From: Nucisporomicrobium flavum | GTDB lineage: Bacteria; Actinomycetota; Actinomycetes; Mycobacteriales; Micromonosporaceae | DNA length: 64,000 bases | Reading direction: 5' to 3' | Assembly: GCF_016464385.1 (NCBI RefSeq) | Contig: NZ_JADMLH010000015.1 | Location: 62,001-126,000 of the forward strand | Shown here: positions 15,627-25,042 of the stretch, piece by piece | Position numbering within the stretch: the first letter of the stretch is position 1 | How the letters are laid out: each line of letters opens with the position of its first letter | Notes under the pieces: model-generated | What the model was told of the DNA's origin: nothing | What the model saw: only the letters and a program-made list of their open reading frames with translations | Databases searched by the model: none | Translations under genes and position numbers: made by a program

Positions 15627-16493
15627 ATGACGGCCACTGCGATCGCTGTTGTGCTCTGCCTTGCGTCCGCCATGGCGTACGCGGGGGCTGCCGTGCTCCA
15701 GGAACGGGTGGCGCATCAGCCCATCGGTGCACTGATCCGGACCCCGCTGTGGTGGGTGGCGATCGGGCTGAACGGGGCCGGCGCTGCGCTGCACGTCGTG
15801 GCTCTGCGGTACGGCGCCCTGTCGCTGGTGCAGCCGTTCGGCGTGTTGACGCTGGTGCTCGCCGTACCGTTCGGGGCGGTCGTCGTGCGGCGCGCGGTGA
15901 CGCGGGTTGAGTGGCACGGGATGGCGGTGGTTGTTTTCGGCCTTGGGGGCATTCTCGTGCTCATGGGCGCGGCCGGCGGTATCGGCGTGTTGGGCGGGGG
16001 ACAGCTGATCGGGCTGCTGCTGGTGACGGCCGTCGTGCTGACCACCCTGGGTGGTTGGAGCGCTGTGCCCGGAGCGTCGGGGCTGTGGGCGGCGGGTGCC
16101 GCGGGAGTGGCGTTTGGGGTCTCGTCGGCGCTCACCCAGACGGTTGCCGTGCACGTCAGCGACGCGGGGCTCGGTGCGCTGTCGCAGCCGACCGTTGCGC
16201 TCGCGGCTGCCGCCGTTGCCGTGTTGTCCGGCGCCGGGCTGCTGTTCACTCAACGCTCGTACCGTGACGGGCTTGCGGCGCCGCTCGCCGTGAACGCCCT
16301 GGCCAATCCGGTGGCGGCTGCCTTGATCGGTCTTGTTCTGCTGGGGGAGCGGGTCGCCGGCGGTTCCGTCGGTGTGGCGACCGTCGGCTTCAGCGCCCTG
16401 GCCGCGGGGATGGGGGTCGGTCTGCTTGCCCAGGCGCAGGCTGCGCGGGCCGGCCGGCCGCTGGTGCCGGTCGAACAGCCCTGTCCGACCTGA
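15627..16493 (+). CDS. DMT-superfamily membrane transporter (EamA-like)
   Basis: A 288-residue protein with nine to ten hydrophobic helices arranged as two EamA-like halves. The first half begins with AMAYAGAAVLQERVAH and the second ends with the conserved NPVAAALIGLVLLGERV. This is a common actinobacterial DMT branch, possibly a metabolite exporter; no substrate can be read from sequence. GGAG stands 11 bp before the ATG. It is separated from the downstream Sua5-like gene by a 141-bp gap with its own promoter. Confidence 0.85.
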   Translation: MTATAIAVVLCLASAMAYAGAAVLQERVAHQPIGALIRTPLWWVAIGLNGAGAALHVVALRYGALSLVQPFGVLTLVLAVPFGAVVVRRAVTRVEWHGMAVVVFGLGGILVLMGAAGGIGVLGGGQLIGLLLVTAVVLTTLGGWSAVPGASGLWAAGAAGVAFGVSSALTQTVAVHVSDAGLGALSQPTVALAAAAVAVLSGAGLLFTQRSYRDGLAAPLAVNALANPVAAALIGLVLLGERVAGGSVGVATVGFSALAAGMGVGLLAQAQAARAGRPLVPVEQPCPT

Positions 16494-16622
16494 CCAGCGG
16501 ATCACGCCGGATGGAGCCGCCCACGTGCGCTGCGGGTGAGCCGCGTCAGACTTTCGGGCGCAAGGGACCTGAGACACAAGAATCGTTGCTTCAGGAGCAC
16601 AACGGCAGGACGCCGACGGTTC

Positions 16623-16628
16623 TAGGCT
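16623..16628 (+). promoter_or_regulatory. -10 hexamer of a leaderless promoter for the Sua5/YciO gene
   Basis: TAGGCT followed by TTCCGT and the GTG at 16635. No ribosome binding site. The hexamer is the same as at the AlaX gene, another translation-related gene. Confidence 0.5.
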
Positions 16629-16634
16629 TTCCGT

Positions 16635-17255
16635 GTGGCCAAGTACTTCGACGTGCACCCCGATAACCCGCAACCACGGGCGATCTCCCAGGTCGTGGGG
16701 CTCCTGAAGGATGACGCGCTGATCGCGTACCCGACGGACTCCTGTTATGCGCTCGGGTGCCGGATCGGAAATGCGTCCGGGCTCGAGCGGATTCGCGAGA
16801 TCAGGCGGTTGGGCAGCGGCCACCACTTCACGCTGGTGTGCTGGGACTTCGCCCAGCTCGGTCAGCTCGTACAAATCAACAATGCGGTGTTCCGTGCGGT
16901 CAAAGCCGCGACGCCTGGCAGTTACACCTTCATTCTGCCCGCGACCCGGGAGGTTCCGCGCCGGCTGCTGCATCCCAAGAAAAAGACCGTCGGGGTACGC
17001 ATTCCCGAGAACGTCGTGACCCAGGCGATTCTCGCCGAGCTGGGGGAGCCGCTGCTGTCCAGCACGCTGCTGCTGCCCGGCGAGGAGGAGCCGCTGACCG
17101 AGGGCTGGGAGATCAAGGAGCGTCTGGATCATGTGGTCGACGCGGTGATCGATTCCGGGGAGTGCGGCACCGTGCCGACGACCGTCGTGGACCTGTCCGG
17201 GGGTACGCCGGAGATCTTGCGGGAGGGGGCCGGCGATCCGTCGCGGTTCCTCTGA
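16635..17255 (+). CDS. Sua5/YciO/YrdC-domain protein (threonylcarbamoyl-AMP synthase family, YciO branch)
   Basis: A 206-residue single-domain protein. The family motif is seen as AYPTDSCYALGCRI, with the basic and Ser residues (REIRRLGSGHHFTL, PKKKTVGVRIPEN) that bind ATP and carbamoyl-phosphate-derived substrate. The length and N-terminus fit E. coli YciO rather than the longer Sua5, so whether it makes the tRNA t6A precursor or acts elsewhere is uncertain. GTG 16635 follows the TAGGCT hexamer by 6 nt. It is followed by the ileS T-box region. Confidence 0.9.
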   Translation: MAKYFDVHPDNPQPRAISQVVGLLKDDALIAYPTDSCYALGCRIGNASGLERIREIRRLGSGHHFTLVCWDFAQLGQLVQINNAVFRAVKAATPGSYTFILPATREVPRRLLHPKKKTVGVRIPENVVTQAILAELGEPLLSSTLLLPGEEEPLTEGWEIKERLDHVVDAVIDSGECGTVPTTVVDLSGGTPEILREGAGDPSRFL

Positions 17256-17340
17256 CGACAGCATGTTTTCCCAGCTCAGAGGCCTGTGGATAACCGGTCG
17301 GCCGGACCCGCCGACTGCGCTACGATTCGATTCCGCAAGG

Positions 17341-17648
17341 CGCTGACGAGGACCGAGTAACGCCGTACGCAGCCGGAGAGCGACCGGGGATGGTGGGAGC
17401 CCGGGGGTGTGCGCGGCGCCAAGATCACCCTCCGAGCCGGGCGACCCGAATGAGTGGGCCATGGATCGTCGTGGCCAAGGAGGGTGGTACCGCGGGGCCA
17501 CGGCCTCGTCCCTCCGGCGGTGAGAAGCCGGCGGAGGCAAGCGCGTCCATCGGCAAGTGAGCCGGCGGGCGCAACCCGTGTCCACCGGCAAGTGAGCCGG
17601 CGGGAGCTGTGTGACCTCCCGATGGCGAGACTCGACGGAGGAGGGCCG
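17341..17648 (+). promoter_or_regulatory. Isoleucine T-box riboswitch (translational type) in the ileS leader
   Basis: The leader contains the T-box core GGAGGGTGGTACCGCGG (17479-17495). Its UGGU (17485-17488) would pair with the 3' end of uncharged tRNA-Ile, and GGAGGG pairs with CCCTCC (17510-17515) to form the antisequestrator. Upstream are GAGTAAC, GCGACCGGGGATGGTGGGAG and CCAAGATCACCCTCCGAGCC, with ATC (17424-17426) the probable isoleucine specifier, as in the short-stem-I actinobacterial ileS class. No terminator follows. Instead CCTCCC (17615-17620) can pair with the ribosome binding site GGAGGAGGG (17637-17645), so control is probably at translation initiation. The leader accounts for most of the 393-bp gap 17256-17648. 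Confidence 0.92.
17545..17604. repeat. Duplicated hairpin element in the ileS leader
   Basis: GTCCAYCGGCAAGTGAGCCG (continuing GCGGG) occurs at 17545-17569 and again at 17580-17604, 35 bp apart. Each copy can fold as CGGC-aagtga-GCCG. A looser relative (CCGGCGGTGAGAAGCCGGCGG, beginning at 17514) precedes them. The copies lie between the T-box core and the sequestered ribosome binding site. Confidence 0.7.
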
Positions 17649-20771
<3,123 letters not shown>

Positions 20772-20772
20772 C

Positions 20773-22044
20773 GTGCGCGGGCGGGCGTTCACGGCGTGCT
20801 TCGCGCTTGTGGTCGCCCTGCTCGCGGCGTCCGCGTGCACGGGATCTGGTGCCACGCCACCGGCGCCCAGTCCCACCCGCGACGGCAGCACGGGCCTCGT
20901 TCCCGGTCCTAACGGCGACGGCAGCACGGGCCTCGTTCCCGGTCCTAACGGCGACGGCAGCACGGGCCTCGTTCCCGGTCCCGACCGCGACGGCACCACG
21001 AGGTTCGTGGAGGTGACGCTGCCCGCCGCCGCGCCGAAGGTGCTGCGCGACGCCGTGCGGTGCGGGAAGCGCTGGTGGGTGGTCGGCGCCCTGCAGGCGG
21101 CGGGCGGTGATCCTCGCCCGGCTGCCTGGGACAGTGCGGACGGGCGTACCTGGCACAGCGTGACGATCGTGCCGCATCCGGGAAGCTTCTACGGGCCGCG
21201 GAACGTCCTGTACTCGGTGGCGTGCGCCAACGGCCGGGTTGCCGCGATCGGTGCGCAGAGCGGTGGCGCGCACGGCAACCCTCGGACGAGCACGTGGTAC
21301 CAGCGGCCGGACGGGGCGCTCGCCGAGGTGCCGGCGCCGTTCGAGCTGTACGGGGGCGACGAGGCGGTGGACGTCGGGCGGATCGCCGGTGGGCCCGGCG
21401 GATTCCTGATCGCCGGGAACCGGACCAGCGGGCCGGCGGCTTGGCTGTCGCGGGACGGCACCCGCTTCGTCCGGTACGAGGTGGGTGAGAAGGGGGCGCT
21501 GGCGCGCGACGGCGCGGTGCTCGACGGCCGGTATGTCCTGATCGGGGCGGCCGCGCCGGCCTCGGGGCAGGGGGCCGGGGGCGCGGTCTGGGAGTCGGCT
21601 GACGGCAGGAGGTGGGCGCGGTCGTCGGTCGAGGCTGTTGAGCTGCAGCGGCTCACCACGTTCCGCGGGGATCTGATCGCGGTCGGGCAGAGAGGGGATG
21701 CCTTCGCCGCCTGGCAACGCGTCGGCGGCAAATGGCCGGCCCTCGGCGGCGGCGAGTCGAGGGGCAGTGAATGGAGCGGCAGCGAGTCGAGCGGCGGTCG
21801 GACGCAAACCGGCGGTGAGGGCTCGGCCGGCGGCTTCGGTCGGGCTACGCCGACGGGGGTGCGGTCGTTGACAGTTGCGGCCGGCAGCCTGGTGGCTTCG
21901 GCGGACCGGGTGTGGAGCTCATCCGACGGCGGCTCGTGGGCTGAGCTCGCTGTGCCGGCCGGTCCAATCGCGGTCGCCGGCAGCGACGATGCGCTCCTGC
22001 TGATCGGCGCAGACCGCGCTTGGCTGGCCCGGCGCGCTCCCTGA
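20773..22044 (+). CDS. Secreted lipoprotein with beta-propeller-like repeats
   Basis: A 423-residue protein. A signal peptide ends in a lipobox-like LAASAC (Cys near residue 17), so it should be lipid-anchored on the outer face of the membrane. A linker of three 12-residue repeats (DGSTGLVPGPNG type) comes next. The rest is rich in W-x-S-x-D-G-x-x-W motifs (AWDSADGRTWHS, VWESADGRRWAR, VWSSSDGGSWAE) that suggest a BNR/sialidase-like propeller without catalytic residues I can point to. GTG 20773 is preceded by GGAAGG. It starts right after the ileS stop, so it is probably cotranscribed. Confidence 0.8.
   Translation: MRGRAFTACFALVVALLAASACTGSGATPPAPSPTRDGSTGLVPGPNGDGSTGLVPGPNGDGSTGLVPGPDRDGTTRFVEVTLPAAAPKVLRDAVRCGKRWWVVGALQAAGGDPRPAAWDSADGRTWHSVTIVPHPGSFYGPRNVLYSVACANGRVAAIGAQSGGAHGNPRTSTWYQRPDGALAEVPAPFELYGGDEAVDVGRIAGGPGGFLIAGNRTSGPAAWLSRDGTRFVRYEVGEKGALARDGAVLDGRYVLIGAAAPASGQGAGGAVWESADGRRWARSSVEAVELQRLTTFRGDLIAVGQRGDAFAAWQRVGGKWPALGGGESRGSEWSGSESSGGRTQTGGEGSAGGFGRATPTGVRSLTVAAGSLVASADRVWSSSDGGSWAELAVPAGPIAVAGSDDALLLIGADRAWLARRAP
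20881..20988. repeat. 36-bp in-frame tandem repeat in the lipoprotein linker
   Basis: Three consecutive 36-bp units (20881, 20917, 20953), starting GACGGCAGCACGGGCCTCGT, encode three 12-residue repeats. The first two are identical. They extend the linker between the lipid anchor and the folded domain. Confidence 0.92.
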
Positions 22045-22103
22045 CCAGGGCACCCGACTCGGGGCGGCCTCCGTACGCCCGGCTGGGAGCGGGCCTTCCG
22101 GGA

Positions 22104-22281
22104 GTGGCCGCGCCCGGCCCCACCACCCGGCGGGCCTGCGCCGCGGGAGTGGCCGCGCCCGGTCCCACCACCCGGCGGGCCTGCGCCGCGGGAGTGGCCG
22201 CGCCCGGTCCCACCACCCGGTGGGCCTGCGCCGCGGAAGTGGCCGCGCCGGCCCCACCACCCGGTGGGCCTGCGCCGGCTG
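22104..22281. repeat. 45-bp tandem repeat, four copies
   Basis: A 45-bp unit starting GTGGCCGCGCCCGGCCCCAC begins at 22104, 22149, 22194 and 22239; the last copy lacks one base. The array fills most of the 303-bp gap 22045-22347 between the lipoprotein and diguanylate cyclase genes and includes the most upstream possible start of the latter (GTG 22264). No gene is seen in the gap. Confidence 0.9.
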
Positions 22282-22347
22282 CTGATCCCGGACGAGGCGA
22301 CGACGGGGTCTGGTAACACGCGCCACATCAGCTCAAGTAGGCCCCAT

Positions 22348-23769
22348 GTGGGTCGATGGCCCGGCGTGGCCCGGACTGGCGTACGACTGTTTGTGCTGGT
22401 GATGGCCCTTGTCACCGCGGTGGAGGCGTACTTCTATTTCTCGCCCGCCGGTGAGGTCCTGCATGTCGTCGCCTACACCGTCCTGTGTGTGCTGGCCTGG
22501 TGGGCGGCCTTCAAGCTGCACCGGCGGGGTGAGCGGTTGCCCTGGGTGCTTGTCGCCCTCTGCGTGACCCTCTGGTTCGGGGGCGACGCCTGGGAGCTGT
22601 TCGAGGTGCACGTCTTCGGCGGCACGCCGGCGGTGGGGCTGGCGGATGCGTTCTGGCTCGGCGGTTATCCGCTGCTGGCTTCTTCCCTGGCCTTGATGGC
22701 GCGGCGGCGGGCGCCGGGCCGGTTGCGCGGTGCCGTTGTTGATGCGCTCACGCTGACCGTCGCGGCGGGCGCGGTGAGCTGGCAGTTCATCATGAAGCCG
22801 CTCGCCGAGGGGTTCAGCGTCGCCCAGTCGGCGGTGCCTCTGCTGTACCCGTTCGCCGACGTGGTGCTGCTCAGCGGGGCGCTGGTGGTCGCGTTGTCGC
22901 CGGGGCGGCGTACGGCGCCGACGCGGCTGGTGCTTGCCGGGGCGGTGTGGTTCCTCGCCATGGATCTGGGCTGGAACGTGCTGCCGCTGTTCCTGCCGGA
23001 GGATGTCTACGGGCGGCTCGGGGCGGCCGTGATCCTGGGGAACGCGCTGGTCGTCGCGGCCGGGCTGCATCCGGCCCGGAACGAGTTGACCAATCCCGGC
23101 GTCGCGGCCGGTACGTTGCACCCAGGCCGGATCTTCTTCCTGGCCGTGGCGCTGATGACCGCCCCGCTGCTGACGCTCATCTCCGACGACAAGGTGACCG
23201 CGGTCGTGGCCTCGGCGGCGTGTGCGCTGCTGGTGATCGTACGGTTCGCGGCAGCGGTCCGGGAGCAGGAACGGGCGCAGGCGCAGCTCGCCTATCAGGC
23301 TCTGTGTGACCCGCTGACCGGGCTGGCGAACCGGTCCGTGCTGGGTGACCGGCTGGCCCGGGCGGTGCCCGCGCCGGACGCTCCCGTCGCCGTGCTCTAC
23401 CTGGATCTCGACGGCTTCAAGGAGATCAACGACCGGTACGGGCACGCCGCCGGCGACGCGGTTCTGCGGACCGTCGCCGGCCGGTTGTCGCAGGCGGTAC
23501 GCGAGCAGGACCTGGTGGCCCGGCTCGGCGGCGACGAGTTCGTGCTGCTCTGCCCCGGTGTCACCGCCGAGGAGGCGGCCCGCCTCGCCGAGCGGCTGAT
23601 CTCCGACGTGGCATGGCCCGTGCCGTTCGAGGGCCGGTACCTGACGGTCGGCGCGAGCATCGGCGTGGCTACCCGCACGTCCCGGGCCGACGAGGGCCTG
23701 CTGAGGGTCGCCGACGCCGCGATGTACGAGGCGAAACGGCTGGGCCGCGGCCGGTACGTCCTGAGCTGA
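22348..23769 (+). CDS. Membrane-bound diguanylate cyclase (GGDEF protein)
   Basis: A protein of about 473 residues with some nine hydrophobic helices (residues 10-310) followed by a GGDEF domain. The domain has LYLDLDGFKEIND, the intact active-site loop RLGGDEFVLLCPG and the ending ADAAMYEAKRLGRGRY, so it should make cyclic di-GMP. No EAL domain is present and I see no clear RxxD inhibitory site. Start choice is uncertain: GTG 22348 avoids the 45-bp repeat array, while GTG 22264 would add 28 residues encoded partly by it. The membrane region resembles MASE-type sensor modules, so it may respond to a membrane or extracellular signal. Confidence 0.9.
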   Translation: MGRWPGVARTGVRLFVLVMALVTAVEAYFYFSPAGEVLHVVAYTVLCVLAWWAAFKLHRRGERLPWVLVALCVTLWFGGDAWELFEVHVFGGTPAVGLADAFWLGGYPLLASSLALMARRRAPGRLRGAVVDALTLTVAAGAVSWQFIMKPLAEGFSVAQSAVPLLYPFADVVLLSGALVVALSPGRRTAPTRLVLAGAVWFLAMDLGWNVLPLFLPEDVYGRLGAAVILGNALVVAAGLHPARNELTNPGVAAGTLHPGRIFFLAVALMTAPLLTLISDDKVTAVVASAACALLVIVRFAAAVREQERAQAQLAYQALCDPLTGLANRSVLGDRLARAVPAPDAPVAVLYLDLDGFKEINDRYGHAAGDAVLRTVAGRLSQAVREQDLVARLGGDEFVLLCPGVTAEEAARLAERLISDVAWPVPFEGRYLTVGASIGVATRTSRADEGLLRVADAAMYEAKRLGRGRYVLS

Positions 23770-23796
23770 GAAGCGACCCGGCGAGGGCGGCCCGGA

Positions 23797-23855
23797 GCCG
23801 CAGCGGCCCGGCAAAGGGCCGCAGCGGCCCAGCGAAGGGCCGCGGCGGACCAGCG
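23797..23855. repeat. 21-bp tandem repeat, about three copies
   Basis: Units GCCGCAGCGGCCCGGCAAAG(G) at 23797, 23818 and (degenerate) 23839 lie in the convergent gap between the diguanylate cyclase and FMN reductase genes. Each contains a GGCC/GGCC inverted element that could act as a weak bidirectional terminator. Confidence 0.65.
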
Positions 23856-23933
23856 GCAGCTATGCGGAAGAACCCGACGGGGCGGCGCCGGCGCGGTGGA
23901 ACCGGCCGCGCGCTGGAAGAGGGCCGCGGCGGA

Positions 23934-24503
23934 TCAGTCCCGCTTCCGCAGCGGCGCCAAGGCCTGATGCAGCCGGAACAGCTCGTTGAACATCGGCGCC
24001 GCGCCGGCCGCGATCGGCTCACTCGGTACGAACTCGCCGTCGTCGTTGAGGTACTGGCCGACGAGCGGGATCGGCACCGCCTCCACGATCGGCACCATGC
24101 GCAGCGTCGTGACCACCTGCTTCAGGGCCTGGGTGGCGCGCAGGCCGCCGGAGATGCCGCCGTAGCTGACGAAGCCGACGGGCTTGTCCGCCCACTCCTG
24201 GTGCAGGTAGTCGATGGCGTTCTTGATGGCCGCGTTGAAGCTGTAGTTGTACTCCGGGTGGACGATCACGAAGGCGTCCGCGCGGTCGACGGTGGCGCTC
24301 CAGCGCTTCGTGTGGTCGTGGGTGTACTGCCGCAGGCGGGGGTGGTTGGGCTCGTCCATCAGGGGGAGCGCGTGGTCGGCGAGGTCGATCAGCTCGACGT
24401 CGAAGGCGCCGTGCTCGGTGGCGGCCCGGGCGACCCAGGTGGCGACGGGGAGGCCGACCCGGCCGGGGCGCGTGCTGGCCACGATGACGTGCAGATTGGG
24501 CAT
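23934..24503 (-). CDS. NAD(P)H-dependent FMN reductase-type flavoprotein
   Basis: A 189-residue flavodoxin-fold protein. VIVASTRPGRVG is the phosphate-binding loop for FMN, and VIVHPEYNYSFNAAIKNAIDYL is the second flavin-binding loop of the NADPH-dependent FMN reductase / chromate reductase family. It lies 9 bp downstream of the MarR gene and probably shares its transcript, but TAGGTT 6 nt before its ATG may give it an extra leaderless promoter. It could supply reduced flavin to the two luciferase-like enzymes encoded across the divergent promoter. Confidence 0.92.
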   Translation of the reverse strand: MPNLHVIVASTRPGRVGLPVATWVARAATEHGAFDVELIDLADHALPLMDEPNHPRLRQYTHDHTKRWSATVDRADAFVIVHPEYNYSFNAAIKNAIDYLHQEWADKPVGFVSYGGISGGLRATQALKQVVTTLRMVPIVEAVPIPLVGQYLNDDGEFVPSEPIAAGAAPMFNELFRLHQALAPLRKRD

Positions 24504-24509
24504 GATCTG

Positions 24510-24515
24510 AACCTA
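24510..24515 (-). promoter_or_regulatory. -10 hexamer before the FMN reductase gene, formed with the MarR stop codon
   Basis: TAGGTT, six bases (CAGATC), then ATG at 24503. Its TAG is the stop codon of the MarR gene (24513-24515), the same arrangement as at def and at the response regulator gene. Confidence 0.45.
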
Positions 24516-24959
24516 CTGCCCGGAGTGCTCCCGATCCTGCGTGAGCCGCGACACGACCCGGTCGGAGATGGCGGTCAGCGTGGCCAGTTGGTCGGGGGTG
24601 AGCACGTCGCCGAAGTAGCGCCGGACGGCCGCCTCGTGGCAGGCCCGGGCGGCTGCGATCTGCTCGCGACCGCGGTCGGTGAGCTCGATGACCGCGCCGG
24701 CGGCCTTGGTGATCAGACCGCGCTGTGCCATCCGGCGCAGCTGGTGGGACAGGCGTGACTTCTCCCACTCGAGGCCGCAGCGCAGGGCGATGGAGCGCAT
24801 GGTGCCCTCCTGCGACTGCTCGAGCAGGAACAGGATGTCGAAATCGGCCTCCGACAGGCCCGTCGACCGGGACAGTTCGCGGTTGATCCGGCCGTTCAGC
24901 TGCAGGCGCATGCGCTGGTACGCCTGCCAGGCGGCGGAGACGTCGGCGGTCGCGGTCAC
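24513..24959 (-). CDS. MarR-family transcriptional regulator
   Basis: A 148-residue winged-helix protein: TGLSEADFDILFLLEQS, the recognition region MRSIALRCGLEWEKSRLSHQLRRM, and a wing with VIELTDRGREQ. The GTG at 24959 is chosen because the frame further upstream runs through the operator and because TAATAT, a very good -10, lies 7 nt before it. It diverges from the luciferase/FAD-oxidase fusion gene, with a doubled palindrome between them that it most likely binds, repressing both directions until a ligand appears. Confidence 0.92.
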   Translation of the reverse strand: MTATADVSAAWQAYQRMRLQLNGRINRELSRSTGLSEADFDILFLLEQSQEGTMRSIALRCGLEWEKSRLSHQLRRMAQRGLITKAAGAVIELTDRGREQIAAARACHEAAVRRYFGDVLTPDQLATLTAISDRVVSRLTQDREHSGQ

Positions 24960-24966
24960 GCGACGA

Positions 24967-24972
24967 ATATTA
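24967..24972 (-). promoter_or_regulatory. -10 hexamer of a leaderless promoter for the MarR gene
   Basis: TAATAT is followed by TCGTCGC and the GTG at 24959. The putative MarR operator lies about 25 bp upstream of it. Confidence 0.55.
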
Positions 24973-24996
24973 CGTCCGTTTGCGGATCGGCCGCCG

Positions 24997-25025
24997 GTTG
25001 ATGTATCAACGGTTGATGTATCAAC
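24997..25025. promoter_or_regulatory. Doubled palindromic operator, probably for the MarR protein
   Basis: GTTGATGTATCAAC (six-base arms around GT) occurs at 24997-25010 and again at 25012-25025, a 15-bp repeat of a near-perfect palindrome. It lies in the 83-bp divergent region. The second copy ends a few bases before the GAGGAGG ribosome binding site of the fusion gene. Confidence 0.75.
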
Positions 25026-25042
25026 CCGCGAGGAGGCGACCG

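Noticed and set aside
15178..15630. Plus-strand frame with a long alanine tract ending in the DMT start codon
   Set aside because: The alanines come from the GCCGNN hexamer repeat; third-position GC is not elevated in the rest and no start signal exists. The ATGA overlap with the DMT gene looks like chance.
17454..17648. In-frame upstream extension of ileS
   Set aside because: It would translate the T-box core and specifier region; the conserved synthetase N-terminus and strong ribosome binding site are at 17649.
22264..22347. Upstream extension of the diguanylate cyclase gene
   Set aside because: It begins inside the 45-bp repeat array and shows mixed codon use; kept only as an alternative start.
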